A stretch of 64,000 nucleotides of DNA from Pseudomonadota bacterium (GTDB lineage: Bacteria > Pseudomonadota > Gammaproteobacteria > Burkholderiales > SG8-39): the NCBI GenBank assembly GCA_025352885.1, contig JANXRZ010000217.1, positions 16,254 through 80,253 on the forward strand, read 5' to 3'. Positions 1-10,923 of this stretch are shown here, in pieces; within the stretch, counting starts at the first letter, position 1; each line of letters starts with the position of its first letter. The notes below the pieces were generated by a model. The model was not told the DNA's origin and made no database searches. It saw nothing but the letters and a program-made list of their open reading frames with translations. The translations under genes and the position numbers were made by a program.

Positions 1-309
1 GATGCGCTCAATGCGTCCAAGGCGGCCGGGCCGCAAATCGAGGTCCGCACTGAGCGCGCCGGCGATGCCGTTCGGCTGGTGGTCAGCGATAACGGCAGCG
101 GTTTTCCCGAGGACCTGATGGCACGGATTTTCGAACCCTATGTAACGACCAAACCCCGTGGGACCGGGCTTGGACTTGCGATCGTGAAAAAGATCGTGGA
201 CGAGCACCATGGGCAGATCAAGATCGAGAACGGACCGCGGCACGGCGCGTCGGTGAGCATCCTGCTGCCCCTTCCCGGCAGCGGCAACGCATCGGCCCGG
301 GCGGCCTGA
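1..309 (+). CDS. ntrY: NtrY-like sensor histidine kinase, C-terminal fragment
   Basis: Partial gene, open at the window start; frame 1 is open from base 1, so the ORF-track start at 79 is internal. What remains is the end of a HATPase_c ATP-binding domain: an N-box-like start (DALNASKAA), the G1 box (SDNGSGFPEDL) and the G2 box (GTGLGLAIVKKIV). It would phosphorylate a response regulator, and an NtrX-like regulator begins 9 bases downstream, the usual ntrY-ntrX order. The protein ends in a short Gly/Ala-rich tail. Input and membrane domains are outside the window, so the NtrY name rests on the neighbour rather than on visible sensor features. Confidence 0.8.
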   Translation, partial: DALNASKAAGPQIEVRTERAGDAVRLVVSDNGSGFPEDLMARIFEPYVTTKPRGTGLGLAIVKKIVDEHHGQIKIENGPRHGASVSILLPLPGSGNASARAA

Positions 310-318
310 GGAGCTTCG

Positions 319-1566
319 ATGGCGCAAATCCTCGTAGTCGATGATGAAATCGGCATTCGCGAACTGCTCTCGGAGATTCTCTCGGACGAGGGCCATCAGG
401 TCCTGCTGGCCGAAAACGCGGGTGCCGCACGAAGGCTGCGCAGCGCGCAGCGGCCGGACCTCGTGCTGCTCGATATCTGGATGCCCGATACCGATGGCAT
501 CACGCTCCTCAAAGAGTGGGCCGCGAACGGCCAGCTTTCGATGCCGGTGGTGATGATGTCCGGGCACGGCACGATCGAGACCGCAGTCGAGGCGACGCGT
601 GTCGGGGCGCTCGACTATCTCGAGAAGCCGATTGCGTTGCAGCGGCTGCTCGCAACCGTCAAGCGCGCCTTGCGCAACCAGGAAGTTCCCGTGTCCCATC
701 GCTTGTCGCTCGCCGCATTGGGGCGCTCGGCCGTGCTGGGTAACCTCAAAAAGCGCCTCGCGCAACTCGCCCAGGTCGGCAGCCCGCTGATGCTGCGCGG
801 GGAGCGCGGGATGCAGGCCGAAATGTTCGTGCGCCACCTCCTCTCAGCCGGCGCGCCTTTTGTTTCCGGCATCGACGCGCTCAACGATGCGCCCTCCGAT
901 GTGCTGGCGCGCGCGGCCGGCGGCATCCTGTTCGTCGCGGACCTTTCCCGCCTCACGCGGGGGGAGCAAAAAAACCTGGAATTTCTCTTAACTCGCGCCG
1001 AGAAGCACAAGGCGCGCATCGTTTCGTTTTCCCCGGTCGAGCCGCAGCGCCTCGTGTCGGATCATGACTTCGATGCCGACCTTGCAGTGCGTCTCTCGGA
1101 GCTTGTAATCGCGTTGCCGGCCGTGCGTGAATTCGCTGAAGAGGTGCCTGACATCGCAGCGTTGGTGCTTGCCCAACTCGTGGAAGCGAGAGCCTGCCCG
1201 CCGCACCGGTTCTCGACGGCTGCGCTCAACGCGCTGCGTCATTACTCATGGTCGGGCAACCTTGCGCAGCTCGATGCCGTCGTCAAGAATCTCGCGCTGA
1301 CTGCGCTCGAAGAGGAAGTCCAGCTCGCCGACGTCGAGCGCGTGCTTGCAGCGCATTCCGGACCGGTGGCGGCGGGGGAACTGCCGCTCGACCAGCCGTA
1401 TCGTGAGGCACGCGACGCTTTCGAGCGACTCTACTTCGAATACCAGCTCTCGCGAGAGAACGGAAGCATGTCGAAAGTCGCCGATCGGAGCGGGCTTGAA
1501 CGCACCCACCTCTACCGCAAACTCAAGGCGCTCGGATTGCCGGTCGGTCGGCGCGAAGAGAGCTGA
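319..1566 (+). CDS. ntrX: NtrX-like response regulator with degenerate AAA+ domain
   Basis: 415 aa. The receiver domain (about 1-120) is intact: acidic pocket VVDDE, phosphoacceptor in LLDIWMP, and lysine in LEKP. The central region (about 140-340) aligns with sigma-54 activator AAA+ domains but is eroded. The Walker A position reads GERGMQAE instead of GESGTGKE, the Walker B region reads GGILFVADL instead of a DE-type motif, and the GAFTGA loop that contacts sigma-54 is deleted. The C-terminus is a Fis-type helix-turn-helix (MSKVADRSGLERTHLYRKL). It probably binds DNA under NtrY control without activating sigma-54 in the classical way. The family has members lacking GAFTGA; loss of Walker A as well is more extreme. 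Confidence 0.85.
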   Translation: MAQILVVDDEIGIRELLSEILSDEGHQVLLAENAGAARRLRSAQRPDLVLLDIWMPDTDGITLLKEWAANGQLSMPVVMMSGHGTIETAVEATRVGALDYLEKPIALQRLLATVKRALRNQEVPVSHRLSLAALGRSAVLGNLKKRLAQLAQVGSPLMLRGERGMQAEMFVRHLLSAGAPFVSGIDALNDAPSDVLARAAGGILFVADLSRLTRGEQKNLEFLLTRAEKHKARIVSFSPVEPQRLVSDHDFDADLAVRLSELVIALPAVREFAEEVPDIAALVLAQLVEARACPPHRFSTAALNALRHYSWSGNLAQLDAVVKNLALTALEEEVQLADVERVLAAHSGPVAAGELPLDQPYREARDAFERLYFEYQLSRENGSMSKVADRSGLERTHLYRKLKALGLPVGRREES

Positions 1567-1570
1567 TCCG

Positions 1571-1945
1571 GTGCGTGTGCCCGTGCACATCGTGGCCGGG
1601 ACGGGCGGTTCGGACAAGAGCGCGCTGATCGCGCGCCTGTGTGCCCAAAGGCCCGACTGGCTCGGGCTTGTGGAAACGATGCCAGCCGGCGCGCCGGCGA
1701 ATGTGCGCCTGCTCGCAGCAGGTTGCCCCTGCTGCGTGGGCAAGATCGTTTTGCAGGTCGTGCTGGCCCGCGCATTGCGGGAAGCGCGGCCGGTCCGGGC
1801 CTTTGTCGAACTGCCCGACGTAACCCACGCCGCGAGCCTCGAAAGAGCGCTTACCGAAGCGCCGCTAGGCCGATCGATCGCGCGGGGCCGACCGATCGTG
1901 CTGCCCAAAGACCGGGAAGTAGAACCCGCCGCATTCGGGGATTGA
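1571..1945 (+). CDS. Truncated CobW/G3E-like GTPase domain protein
   Basis: GTG start at 1571, 4 bases after the ntrX stop; the ORF-track entry begins upstream inside ntrX. 124 aa. The N-terminus resembles the P-loop of CobW/UreG/HypB metal-chaperone GTPases (HIVAGTGGSDKSAL), with Asp where the Walker A glycine before Lys is expected. GCPCCVG about 50 residues later recalls the CxCC metal motif of CobW proteins (GCICC). VRAFVELPDVTHAASL sits where the ET-G-A-P switch lies. The protein stops before the NKxD guanine-specificity motif and the C-terminal CobW domain, so it is about a third to a half of a normal family member. It may bind metal or partners rather than hydrolyse GTP. Tight spacing suggests cotranscription with ntrYX. 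Confidence 0.6.
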   Translation: MRVPVHIVAGTGGSDKSALIARLCAQRPDWLGLVETMPAGAPANVRLLAAGCPCCVGKIVLQVVLARALREARPVRAFVELPDVTHAASLERALTEAPLGRSIARGRPIVLPKDREVEPAAFGD

Positions 1946-2010
1946 ATCCCGAGTCGTTGGCAGTGGCGACGAGCGTCGCTATGATGCGTGGTCCTAAAGA
2001 GCGCCTTTAA

Positions 2011-3465
2011 ATGCTGCTTCAGTTCGTTATCCTCTACCTGGTCGTCTCGGTGGGCATCGGCCTGTATGCCGCGACCAAGGTCAAGAATTCGGCCGATTTC
2101 GTGGTGGCCGGGCGGCATCTGCCCCTGCCCTTCATTGTGGCCACCGTGTTCGCCACCTGGTTTGGCTCGGAGACGGTGCTCGGCATTCCCTCGAAATTCC
2201 TGAACGAGGGGTTGAAGGGCGTGGTGGCCGATCCGTTCGGGTCGTCCATGTGCCTCATTTTCGTCGGGCTATTCTTCGCCCGCCCCCTGTATCGCATGGG
2301 CCTGCTGACCATTGGCGATTTCTACCGGGCGCGCTACAACCGCGCCATCGAACTCACAGCGGCCGTGTGCATCGTCATCTCGTACCTGGGATGGGTGTCG
2401 GCGCAAGTGACCGCGCTTGGCCTGGTGTTCAACGTGCTTACGAACGGGGCGCTGGCGCCCTGGCAGGGGATGATGATCGGCGTTGCCATCGTGCTGGTCT
2501 ACACGCTCGCTGGTGGAATGTTCTCGGTCGCCTTCACCGACCTTTTCCAGATGCTCATCATCGGCGCCGGGATGGTGTACATCTCGATTGTCGTTTCCGG
2601 CATGGCCGGCGGAGCCGGTGTGGTGGTGGAGCACGCCCGCGCGGCCGGCAAGCTCGAGTTCTGGCCGGGCCTGGCGCCGCGGGATGTCATCGCCTTCGCC
2701 GCAGCCTGGATGACGATGGCGCTCGGTTCGATCCCGCAGCAGGACGTCTTCCAGCGCGTGAGCGCAGCCAAGGACGAGAAGACCGCCGCCCTCGGCTCTG
2801 TCCTCGGCGGGAGCCTCTATTTCTTCTTTGCTTTCGTGCCGATGTTCCTCGCCTACTCGGCCAGCCTCATCGACCCGAAGATGGTGACGGACCTCCTTGC
2901 CAAGGATTCGCAGTACATCCTGCCCCGGTTGATTCTCGACCATGCACCCTTCGCCGTGCAGGTGATGTTTTTCGGCGCCCTGCTTGCCGCGATCCTTTCT
3001 TGTTCTTCCGCCACCTTGCTTGCCCCCTCGGTGACCTTCGCGGAGAACGTTCTGCGCAACTTCTTCCCGAACATCACCGACGACCAGTTCCTGCGCATGC
3101 TGCGCATCGTTGTTCTCGTCTTTGCCGCCAGCGTCCTCGTGTTTGCAATGACGTCGAACTCGACGATCTACGGCATGGTGGAGAACGCGTACAAGATCAC
3201 GCTCGTCGCTGCCTTTACGCCGCTCGCGTTCGGCCTCTACTGGAAGCGCGCAACGACGCAGGGGGCGGCGGCGGCAATGGCGTTGGGCCTTGGCACATGG
3301 ATCCTGCTGGAGCTCGCGGCGCCGAACGGGTTTTTCCCACCGCAGTTTGCCGGGTTAATTGCCGCGGTTTGCGGCATGGTGGCCGGTTCGTTGCTACCGC
3401 AGTGGTACGCTGGGACGGCGCATGCCGGCCATCGGCCGGCGCTTCGACAAGTCGCAAATTCGTGA
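2011..3465 (+). CDS. Sodium:solute symporter (SSS family)
   Basis: 484 aa, ATG start. An almost wholly hydrophobic protein with about 13 predicted membrane helices. The first helix is followed by SADFVVAGRHLPLP, and the segment TVFATWFGSETVLGIPS is typical of the SSS (PutP/PanF-like) family. Further family-like features are the TLAGGMFSVAFTDLFQ stretch around helix 5-6 and the GSIPQQDVFQRVSAAK loop. It would import an organic solute with Na+ across the inner membrane; the substrate cannot be read from the sequence. It starts 65 bases after the CobW-like gene and faces the DUF423/metH pair, so it is probably expressed with the upstream genes or alone. Confidence 0.85.
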   Translation: MLLQFVILYLVVSVGIGLYAATKVKNSADFVVAGRHLPLPFIVATVFATWFGSETVLGIPSKFLNEGLKGVVADPFGSSMCLIFVGLFFARPLYRMGLLTIGDFYRARYNRAIELTAAVCIVISYLGWVSAQVTALGLVFNVLTNGALAPWQGMMIGVAIVLVYTLAGGMFSVAFTDLFQMLIIGAGMVYISIVVSGMAGGAGVVVEHARAAGKLEFWPGLAPRDVIAFAAAWMTMALGSIPQQDVFQRVSAAKDEKTAALGSVLGGSLYFFFAFVPMFLAYSASLIDPKMVTDLLAKDSQYILPRLILDHAPFAVQVMFFGALLAAILSCSSATLLAPSVTFAENVLRNFFPNITDDQFLRMLRIVVLVFAASVLVFAMTSNSTIYGMVENAYKITLVAAFTPLAFGLYWKRATTQGAAAAMALGLGTWILLELAAPNGFFPPQFAGLIAAVCGMVAGSLLPQWYAGTAHAGHRPALRQVANS

Positions 3466-3533
3466 ACTTTCATTTTTCTAGAGCCAATCGGAATGCGGCT
3501 CTCAGGGCAATTTCTATATAAATATCAGTATAG

Positions 3534-3917
3534 TCAAGGCGAGCGCCACGCGGCCCACGCAAAGGCGCCCCAGGCGAGGATGAACGCAGTTCCGCCGACC
3601 GGTGCGACTGCACCGAGCCACTTGGCTCCGGTCAGCGCGAGGGCGTAGAGACCGAAAGAAAACAGCACGATGCCGGCCGCCATGAGCCAGCCGGCCGCGT
3701 ATAGAGCCCGGCTCTCGGGAAGGTGAAGGCAGGCCAAGCCGACCAGCACCAGCCCGAGCGAATGGTAAAAGTGATACTGCACGCCGGTCTGGTAGATCGC
3801 GAGCATCTCGGGCGTAAGGCGTGCCTTGAGACCATGTGCGCCGAAGGCGCCGACGACGACTGCGGCGAGGCCGAAGAGGCTTCCAAGCGCGACGAACAGC
3901 TTTGCCGCGGGCGCCAT
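3534..3917 (-). CDS. DUF423 family membrane protein
   Basis: 127 aa, the usual length for DUF423 (YgdD-like) inner-membrane proteins of unknown function. Four hydrophobic helices are visible. The N-terminus LGSLFGLAAVVVGAFGAHGL and the GVQYHFYHSLGLVLVG segment are characteristic of the family. It lies 6 bases downstream of the metH stop on the same strand, so it is probably the second gene of a metH operon. No enzymatic motif is visible and I assign no function. Confidence 0.88.
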   Translation of the reverse strand: MAPAAKLFVALGSLFGLAAVVVGAFGAHGLKARLTPEMLAIYQTGVQYHFYHSLGLVLVGLACLHLPESRALYAAGWLMAAGIVLFSFGLYALALTGAKWLGAVAPVGGTAFILAWGAFAWAAWRSP

Positions 3918-3923
3918 CGCCCG

Positions 3924-7658
<3,735 letters not shown>

Positions 7659-7665
7659 GCTCCAA

Positions 7666-7703
7666 AAACAAAAAACCCGTTCAGCTTGCGCCAGAAACGG
7701 GTT
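7666..7703 (-). terminator. Intrinsic terminator in the metH leader
   Basis: Read on the minus strand, AACCCGTT and AACGGGTT form a perfect 8-bp stem around a 14-base loop, followed at once by TTTTTTGTTTTT. This lies about 15-50 bases before the metH start, so read-through would be needed for expression. The loop contains CGCAAGCTG, part of an 11-mer (7680-7690) that is the exact complement of TTCAGCTTGCG in the upstream leader (7765-7775). That is the arrangement expected of a switch between terminator and alternative structure. Confidence 0.8.
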
Positions 7704-7708
7704 GATCG

Positions 7709-7792
7709 CCTCGTCTCTTTAGCTGCATTTATTTGTCCGGCGGGATGCTTACCAGCCGGGCGCCCGCAAGCTGAACCTCAAATCGGCGCGCA
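7709..7792 (-). promoter_or_regulatory. SAM-II-like riboswitch candidate upstream of metH
   Basis: On the minus strand the leader carries GCGCC-GATTTGA-...-GCTTGC-GGGCGC, a stem (GCGCC/GGCGC) with the loop sequence GATTTG and the GCTTGC segment I recall from SAM-II aptamers. An extra hairpin follows (CCGGC...GCCGG). After it comes AATAAATGCAGCTAAAG, close to the SAM-II 3' core (ATAAATG-AGCTAAA). The inserted hairpin and imperfect pseudoknot pairing (GCTTGC against GCAGC with a bulge) are unusual. SAM binding would plausibly occupy the GCTTGC strand and let the downstream terminator form, shutting off methionine synthase. The consensus comparison is from memory; the stems and repeats are read directly. 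Confidence 0.55.
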
Positions 7793-7807
7793 CTCTTTCA
7801 AGGGGCT

Positions 7808-7837
7808 ATTGTCCCCGGGCGCGCAGGGGCCTGTCAA
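7808..7837 (-). promoter_or_regulatory. metH: Candidate sigma-70 promoter for metH
   Basis: On the minus strand TTGACA (7832-7837) is followed after 18 bases by GACAAT (7808-7813). The -35 box is perfect and the -10 box matches 4 of 6. It would start transcription near 7800, immediately before the structured leader, giving an untranslated leader of about 140-150 bases. Confidence 0.6.
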
Positions 7838-7889
7838 TGAATCGGGCACGTATAATCCGCGTCCCTTGCAGCAATCCCACACCAGGGCG

Positions 7890-9176
7890 ATGGAAAAATC
7901 GCATCCCCATCCGCCGCTTGCGTTGGCCCTTGGCATCTGGGCGCTCGGTGCCGGGCTTTATCTCATCGGTTTTTTCCAGCGCGTGGCCCCGGCCGTCATC
8001 ACTCGCGAGCTCATGGCCGAGTTCGCGCTGTCCGCAGCGGCGCTCGGAAACCTGTCCGCGGTCTATTTTTATTCCTACGTCGCCGTGCAGATCCCGACCG
8101 GTGTTCTTGTCGATCATTGGGGACCCCGGCGAGTGTTGACAGCGGGTGGCCTGCTTGCCGCAGGCGGCACGCTTCTTTTTGCTACGTCCTCTGCGTTCGG
8201 CCTTGTTGTCGCCGGCCGGTTGCTGGTCGGCGCAGGCGTAGGCGTCGCATTCGTGTCCATGCTCAAGCTCGCAACGCATTGGGTGAGTCCGTCGCGGTTT
8301 GCACTGGTCTCAGGCCTGGCGCTTGCCTGCGGAAGCCTTGGTGGTATTTCAGCCGGCGTACCGCTCCGACTCGCTGTCGACTCGCTAGGCTGGCGCTGGG
8401 TGATGGCAGCCGCAGCCATGGCAACCTTGTCGCTCGCACTCTTGACCTGGTGGCTGATGCGGGACGATCCGCGTGAGAAGGGTTACGCCAGTTATTCCAC
8501 TGTCGCGCCTTCGGAGCGAAGACGACACTCCATGCTCGGCGGCGTTTACGAAGTGTTCAGGTACCGCAACGTGTGGCTGATCTTCATAGGGTGCGGCGCA
8601 ATCACGGGACCGATGCTCGCGTTCGGGGGACTGTGGGGGGTGCCCTTTCTTGTTTCGAACTACGGGTTGACAACGGCTGAGGCGGCGCTGGTGACATCCG
8701 TCATGCTCGTCGCGTGGGCAGTCGCAAGCCCGATAGCCGGGGCGTTGTCCGACAAATTGCACCGGCGCAAAGTGCCCATCCTCAGCGGTGGTCTGATCGC
8801 TGCTTCTTTATGGGCCACACTGATCTACGTGCCCGGCCTCCCCTATTCGGTCCTGGTCGCGCTTATGGCCGGTCTCGGTTTCGCGTCTGGCGTGGTCGTG
8901 ATCGGCTTCGCTTTCTGCAAGGAATCCGCTCCCCCTGCCCTTGCGGGGACCGCATCTGGTGTAGCCAATATGGGCAACATGCTCGGCGGCATGGCGATGC
9001 AGCCCCTGATCGGCTGGCTGCTGGACCGCAATTGGGACGGGAGCATGGCGGGCGACATTCGCACCTACAGTTTCCCGACCTATGCCGGCGGGTTCACCTT
9101 GATGCTCGTGTGGCTGCTGGCCGGCCTCGCTGCATTCGCGTGCACTCGCGAAACGCATGCGAAACAGGCCGCTTGA
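7890..9176 (+). CDS. MFS transporter, probably for an aromatic acid
   Basis: 428 aa from the ATG at 7890; the longer ORF in the track extends back into antisense metH and is not supported. Twelve hydrophobic segments fit the major facilitator superfamily, with a family-like motif after helix 2 (VDHWGPRRVL) and a similar one in the second half (ALSDKLHRRKVP). TATAAT sits at 7851-7856, about 35 bases before the start, as a possible -10 box. It is the first of five closely spaced genes (thioesterase, pcaH, pcaG, pcaB), so uptake of a benzoate-type acid is a reasonable inference. The substrate itself is not visible. Confidence 0.82.
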   Translation: MEKSHPHPPLALALGIWALGAGLYLIGFFQRVAPAVITRELMAEFALSAAALGNLSAVYFYSYVAVQIPTGVLVDHWGPRRVLTAGGLLAAGGTLLFATSSAFGLVVAGRLLVGAGVGVAFVSMLKLATHWVSPSRFALVSGLALACGSLGGISAGVPLRLAVDSLGWRWVMAAAAMATLSLALLTWWLMRDDPREKGYASYSTVAPSERRRHSMLGGVYEVFRYRNVWLIFIGCGAITGPMLAFGGLWGVPFLVSNYGLTTAEAALVTSVMLVAWAVASPIAGALSDKLHRRKVPILSGGLIAASLWATLIYVPGLPYSVLVALMAGLGFASGVVVIGFAFCKESAPPALAGTASGVANMGNMLGGMAMQPLIGWLLDRNWDGSMAGDIRTYSFPTYAGGFTLMLVWLLAGLAAFACTRETHAKQAA

Positions 9177-9208
9177 CGCGCGGGAAACCGGCGCATCATC
9201 ATCGTTCC

Positions 9209-9652
9209 ATGGTCCAGACGCCCCCCGAATTTGCTTCGATCCAGGTGACCTTCGCGTGCGAAGTCTATTGGGGCGACTGCGACCCGGCCGGCATCATTTT
9301 CTATCCGACCTACTTTCGATGGTTCGACGCCGCGACCTGGGCTTTTTTTGCCGCAGTAGGCTATCCGCCCAAGCGCATGCGCGAGGAGGGGCGCTCGATG
9401 CCGCTGGTCGGCGCCGAATGCCAGTTCGTGCATCCTGCCCAACAGGGCGATCGATGCGAGGTGCGTTCAGTGATCGGGCGCTTCGGGGGCAAGTCCTTTG
9501 TGGTGGCTCACGAAGTCGCGAAACTCGACGGAACCCTTCTCTCGAGCGGCACCGAGACGCGCGTGTGGGGCCGGTTCCAGTCCGGTGCAGGCTCGCCTAT
9601 CAAGGGAGAGACGATCAGCGAGGATCTTAAGGCTCTGTTTCGGGCACACTGA
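9209..9652 (+). CDS. 4-hydroxybenzoyl-CoA thioesterase family protein
   Basis: 147 aa from the ATG at 9209. It is a single hotdog fold with the 4HBT signature YWGDCDPAGIIFYPTYF, in which the Asp of DPAG is the catalytic residue in characterised 4-hydroxybenzoyl-CoA thioesterases. It would hydrolyse an aryl-CoA to the free acid plus CoA. It lies 32 bases after the MFS gene and 29 before pcaH, so it probably belongs to the protocatechuate operon. The product could be 4-hydroxybenzoate or, given the CoA ligase and gentisate-type genes nearby, another hydroxybenzoate. Substrate assignment is inference. Confidence 0.82.
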   Translation: MVQTPPEFASIQVTFACEVYWGDCDPAGIIFYPTYFRWFDAATWAFFAAVGYPPKRMREEGRSMPLVGAECQFVHPAQQGDRCEVRSVIGRFGGKSFVVAHEVAKLDGTLLSSGTETRVWGRFQSGAGSPIKGETISEDLKALFRAH

Positions 9653-9681
9653 ATCCAGTTTTCAATTTCAAGGAGCATGCC

Positions 9682-10371
9682 ATGTCCGCCAGGGACCGCG
9701 TCGAGATCGACCCGCCATACGACTACCCGCCTTACAAAAGCACGGCACTGCGTGCGCCGAAACAACCGCTGATCCGGATTCCGCCGCATCCTCTCGAAAC
9801 GACTGGACCGATCTTTCCGAAGCGCTTCGTGAAGGAAGCCGAGGCCGACCTCACGAAGTGGGGTAAATCGGCGCCGCTGGGTGAGAAGATGGTCCTGGTC
9901 GGCCGGGTGACCGATGAAGACGGCAGCCCGGTCAGGAATTCGCTCGTCGAACTTTGGCAGTGCAATGCTTCCGGTCGCTATGCGCATCCGGTCGACCAGC
10001 ACGATGCGCCGCTGGACCCGAACTTTCTTGGTCAAGGAAAAGTGCTGACGACCGAAAATGGGGAGTACCGCTTCGTCACCGTGAAGCCCGGCGCGTATCC
10101 GTGGCGGAATCATCCATGGGCGTGGCGGCCGGCCCACATCCATTTTTCCCTTTTCGGCAACGCCTATGCGCAACGCCTGGTCACCCAGATGTTCTTTCCC
10201 GGCGATCCCTTGCTCCCGATCGATCCTGTGTTCAACAGCGTTCCCGACGAAGCGGCGCGTCAGCGCATGGTCTGCGAACTCGACCTCCAACAGGGCATTG
10301 AGGAAGTCGCATTGGGATACCGGTTCGACATCGTATTGCGTGGGGCGAAATCGACCCCGATGGGAGCATGA
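9682..10371 (+). CDS. pcaH: Protocatechuate 3,4-dioxygenase beta subunit
   Basis: 229 aa, normal for PcaH. The intradiol dioxygenase core is clear: LVELWQCNASGRYAHP carries the first tyrosine ligand, YPWRNHPWAWRPAHIHF the second tyrosine and the HxH iron ligands. With PcaG it opens protocatechuate to 3-carboxy-cis,cis-muconate using O2 and non-haem Fe(III). AAGGAG lies just before the ATG. The stop overlaps the pcaG start (ATGA), so the two subunits are translationally coupled. Confidence 0.95.
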   Translation: MSARDRVEIDPPYDYPPYKSTALRAPKQPLIRIPPHPLETTGPIFPKRFVKEAEADLTKWGKSAPLGEKMVLVGRVTDEDGSPVRNSLVELWQCNASGRYAHPVDQHDAPLDPNFLGQGKVLTTENGEYRFVTVKPGAYPWRNHPWAWRPAHIHFSLFGNAYAQRLVTQMFFPGDPLLPIDPVFNSVPDEAARQRMVCELDLQQGIEEVALGYRFDIVLRGAKSTPMGA

Positions 10372-10916
10372 TCATGGTCGTCAGGACACCTTCACAGACC
10401 GTCGGGCCGTTTTTCCATGTGGGCCTGAAATGGGAGAGCGGCGAACAAGCGCAATTCGCTTCGCAAGGAGAAACCATCACTCTTACGGGGCGCGTTTTCG
10501 ACGGTGCGGGAAGCCTCGTCGCGGACGCACTCGTCGAAACCTGGCAGGCCGATCCGGCCGGCCGGGTTCCCGCAGAGGGTACGGGCGAACACGTGCACGG
10601 TTACGCGAGGTCAGGAACCGATGGCGAAGGGCGCTTCATGATCAGAACCCGTATGCCGGGTGCATGCAGCGGGCCGAAAGGAGAAAGCTACGCGCCGCAA
10701 CTCCATGTGACGATCTTCGCCCGTGGTCTGCTCAAGGCGCTTCGCACCCGTGTGTTCCTCGCGGCACCCGAAGCACTCAAAGAAGATCCGCTTGCGCTCG
10801 CAGCCGGGACCCGGGTGACTACGCTGGTTGCCACTAAAGCCGCGAAGGCCCCGAGTACCTGGTGCTGGGACATCCGGTTCCAGGGCCGGGACGAAACAGT
10901 CTTCATCGAAGCCTGA
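10368..10916 (+). CDS. pcaG: Protocatechuate 3,4-dioxygenase alpha subunit
   Basis: 182 aa. The N-terminus TPSQTVGPFFHVGLKW is the PcaG hallmark; the alpha subunit shares the intradiol fold (LVETWQADPAGR, YAPQLHVTIFARGLLK) but lacks the full iron ligand set, as normal for this subunit. It overlaps pcaH by 4 bases. A second ATG at 10374 is also possible as the start. It completes the dioxygenase and is followed 7 bases later by pcaB. Confidence 0.94.
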   Translation: MIMVVRTPSQTVGPFFHVGLKWESGEQAQFASQGETITLTGRVFDGAGSLVADALVETWQADPAGRVPAEGTGEHVHGYARSGTDGEGRFMIRTRMPGACSGPKGESYAPQLHVTIFARGLLKALRTRVFLAAPEALKEDPLALAAGTRVTTLVATKAAKAPSTWCWDIRFQGRDETVFIEA

Positions 10917-10923
10917 TCGGCCG

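Noticed and set aside
3480-3502. Hairpin AGAGCC/GGCTCT between the symporter and DUF423
   Set aside because: No T-tract follows on either strand, so it does not qualify as an intrinsic terminator.
2250-3521. 423-aa plus-strand frame overlapping the symporter
   Set aside because: Plus-one shadow of the SSS gene; Arg/Pro-rich and not hydrophobic.
7709-7792. Cobalamin, SAM-I or SAH riboswitch upstream of metH
   Set aside because: None of the conserved blocks I know for these classes is present; the core resembles SAM-II instead.
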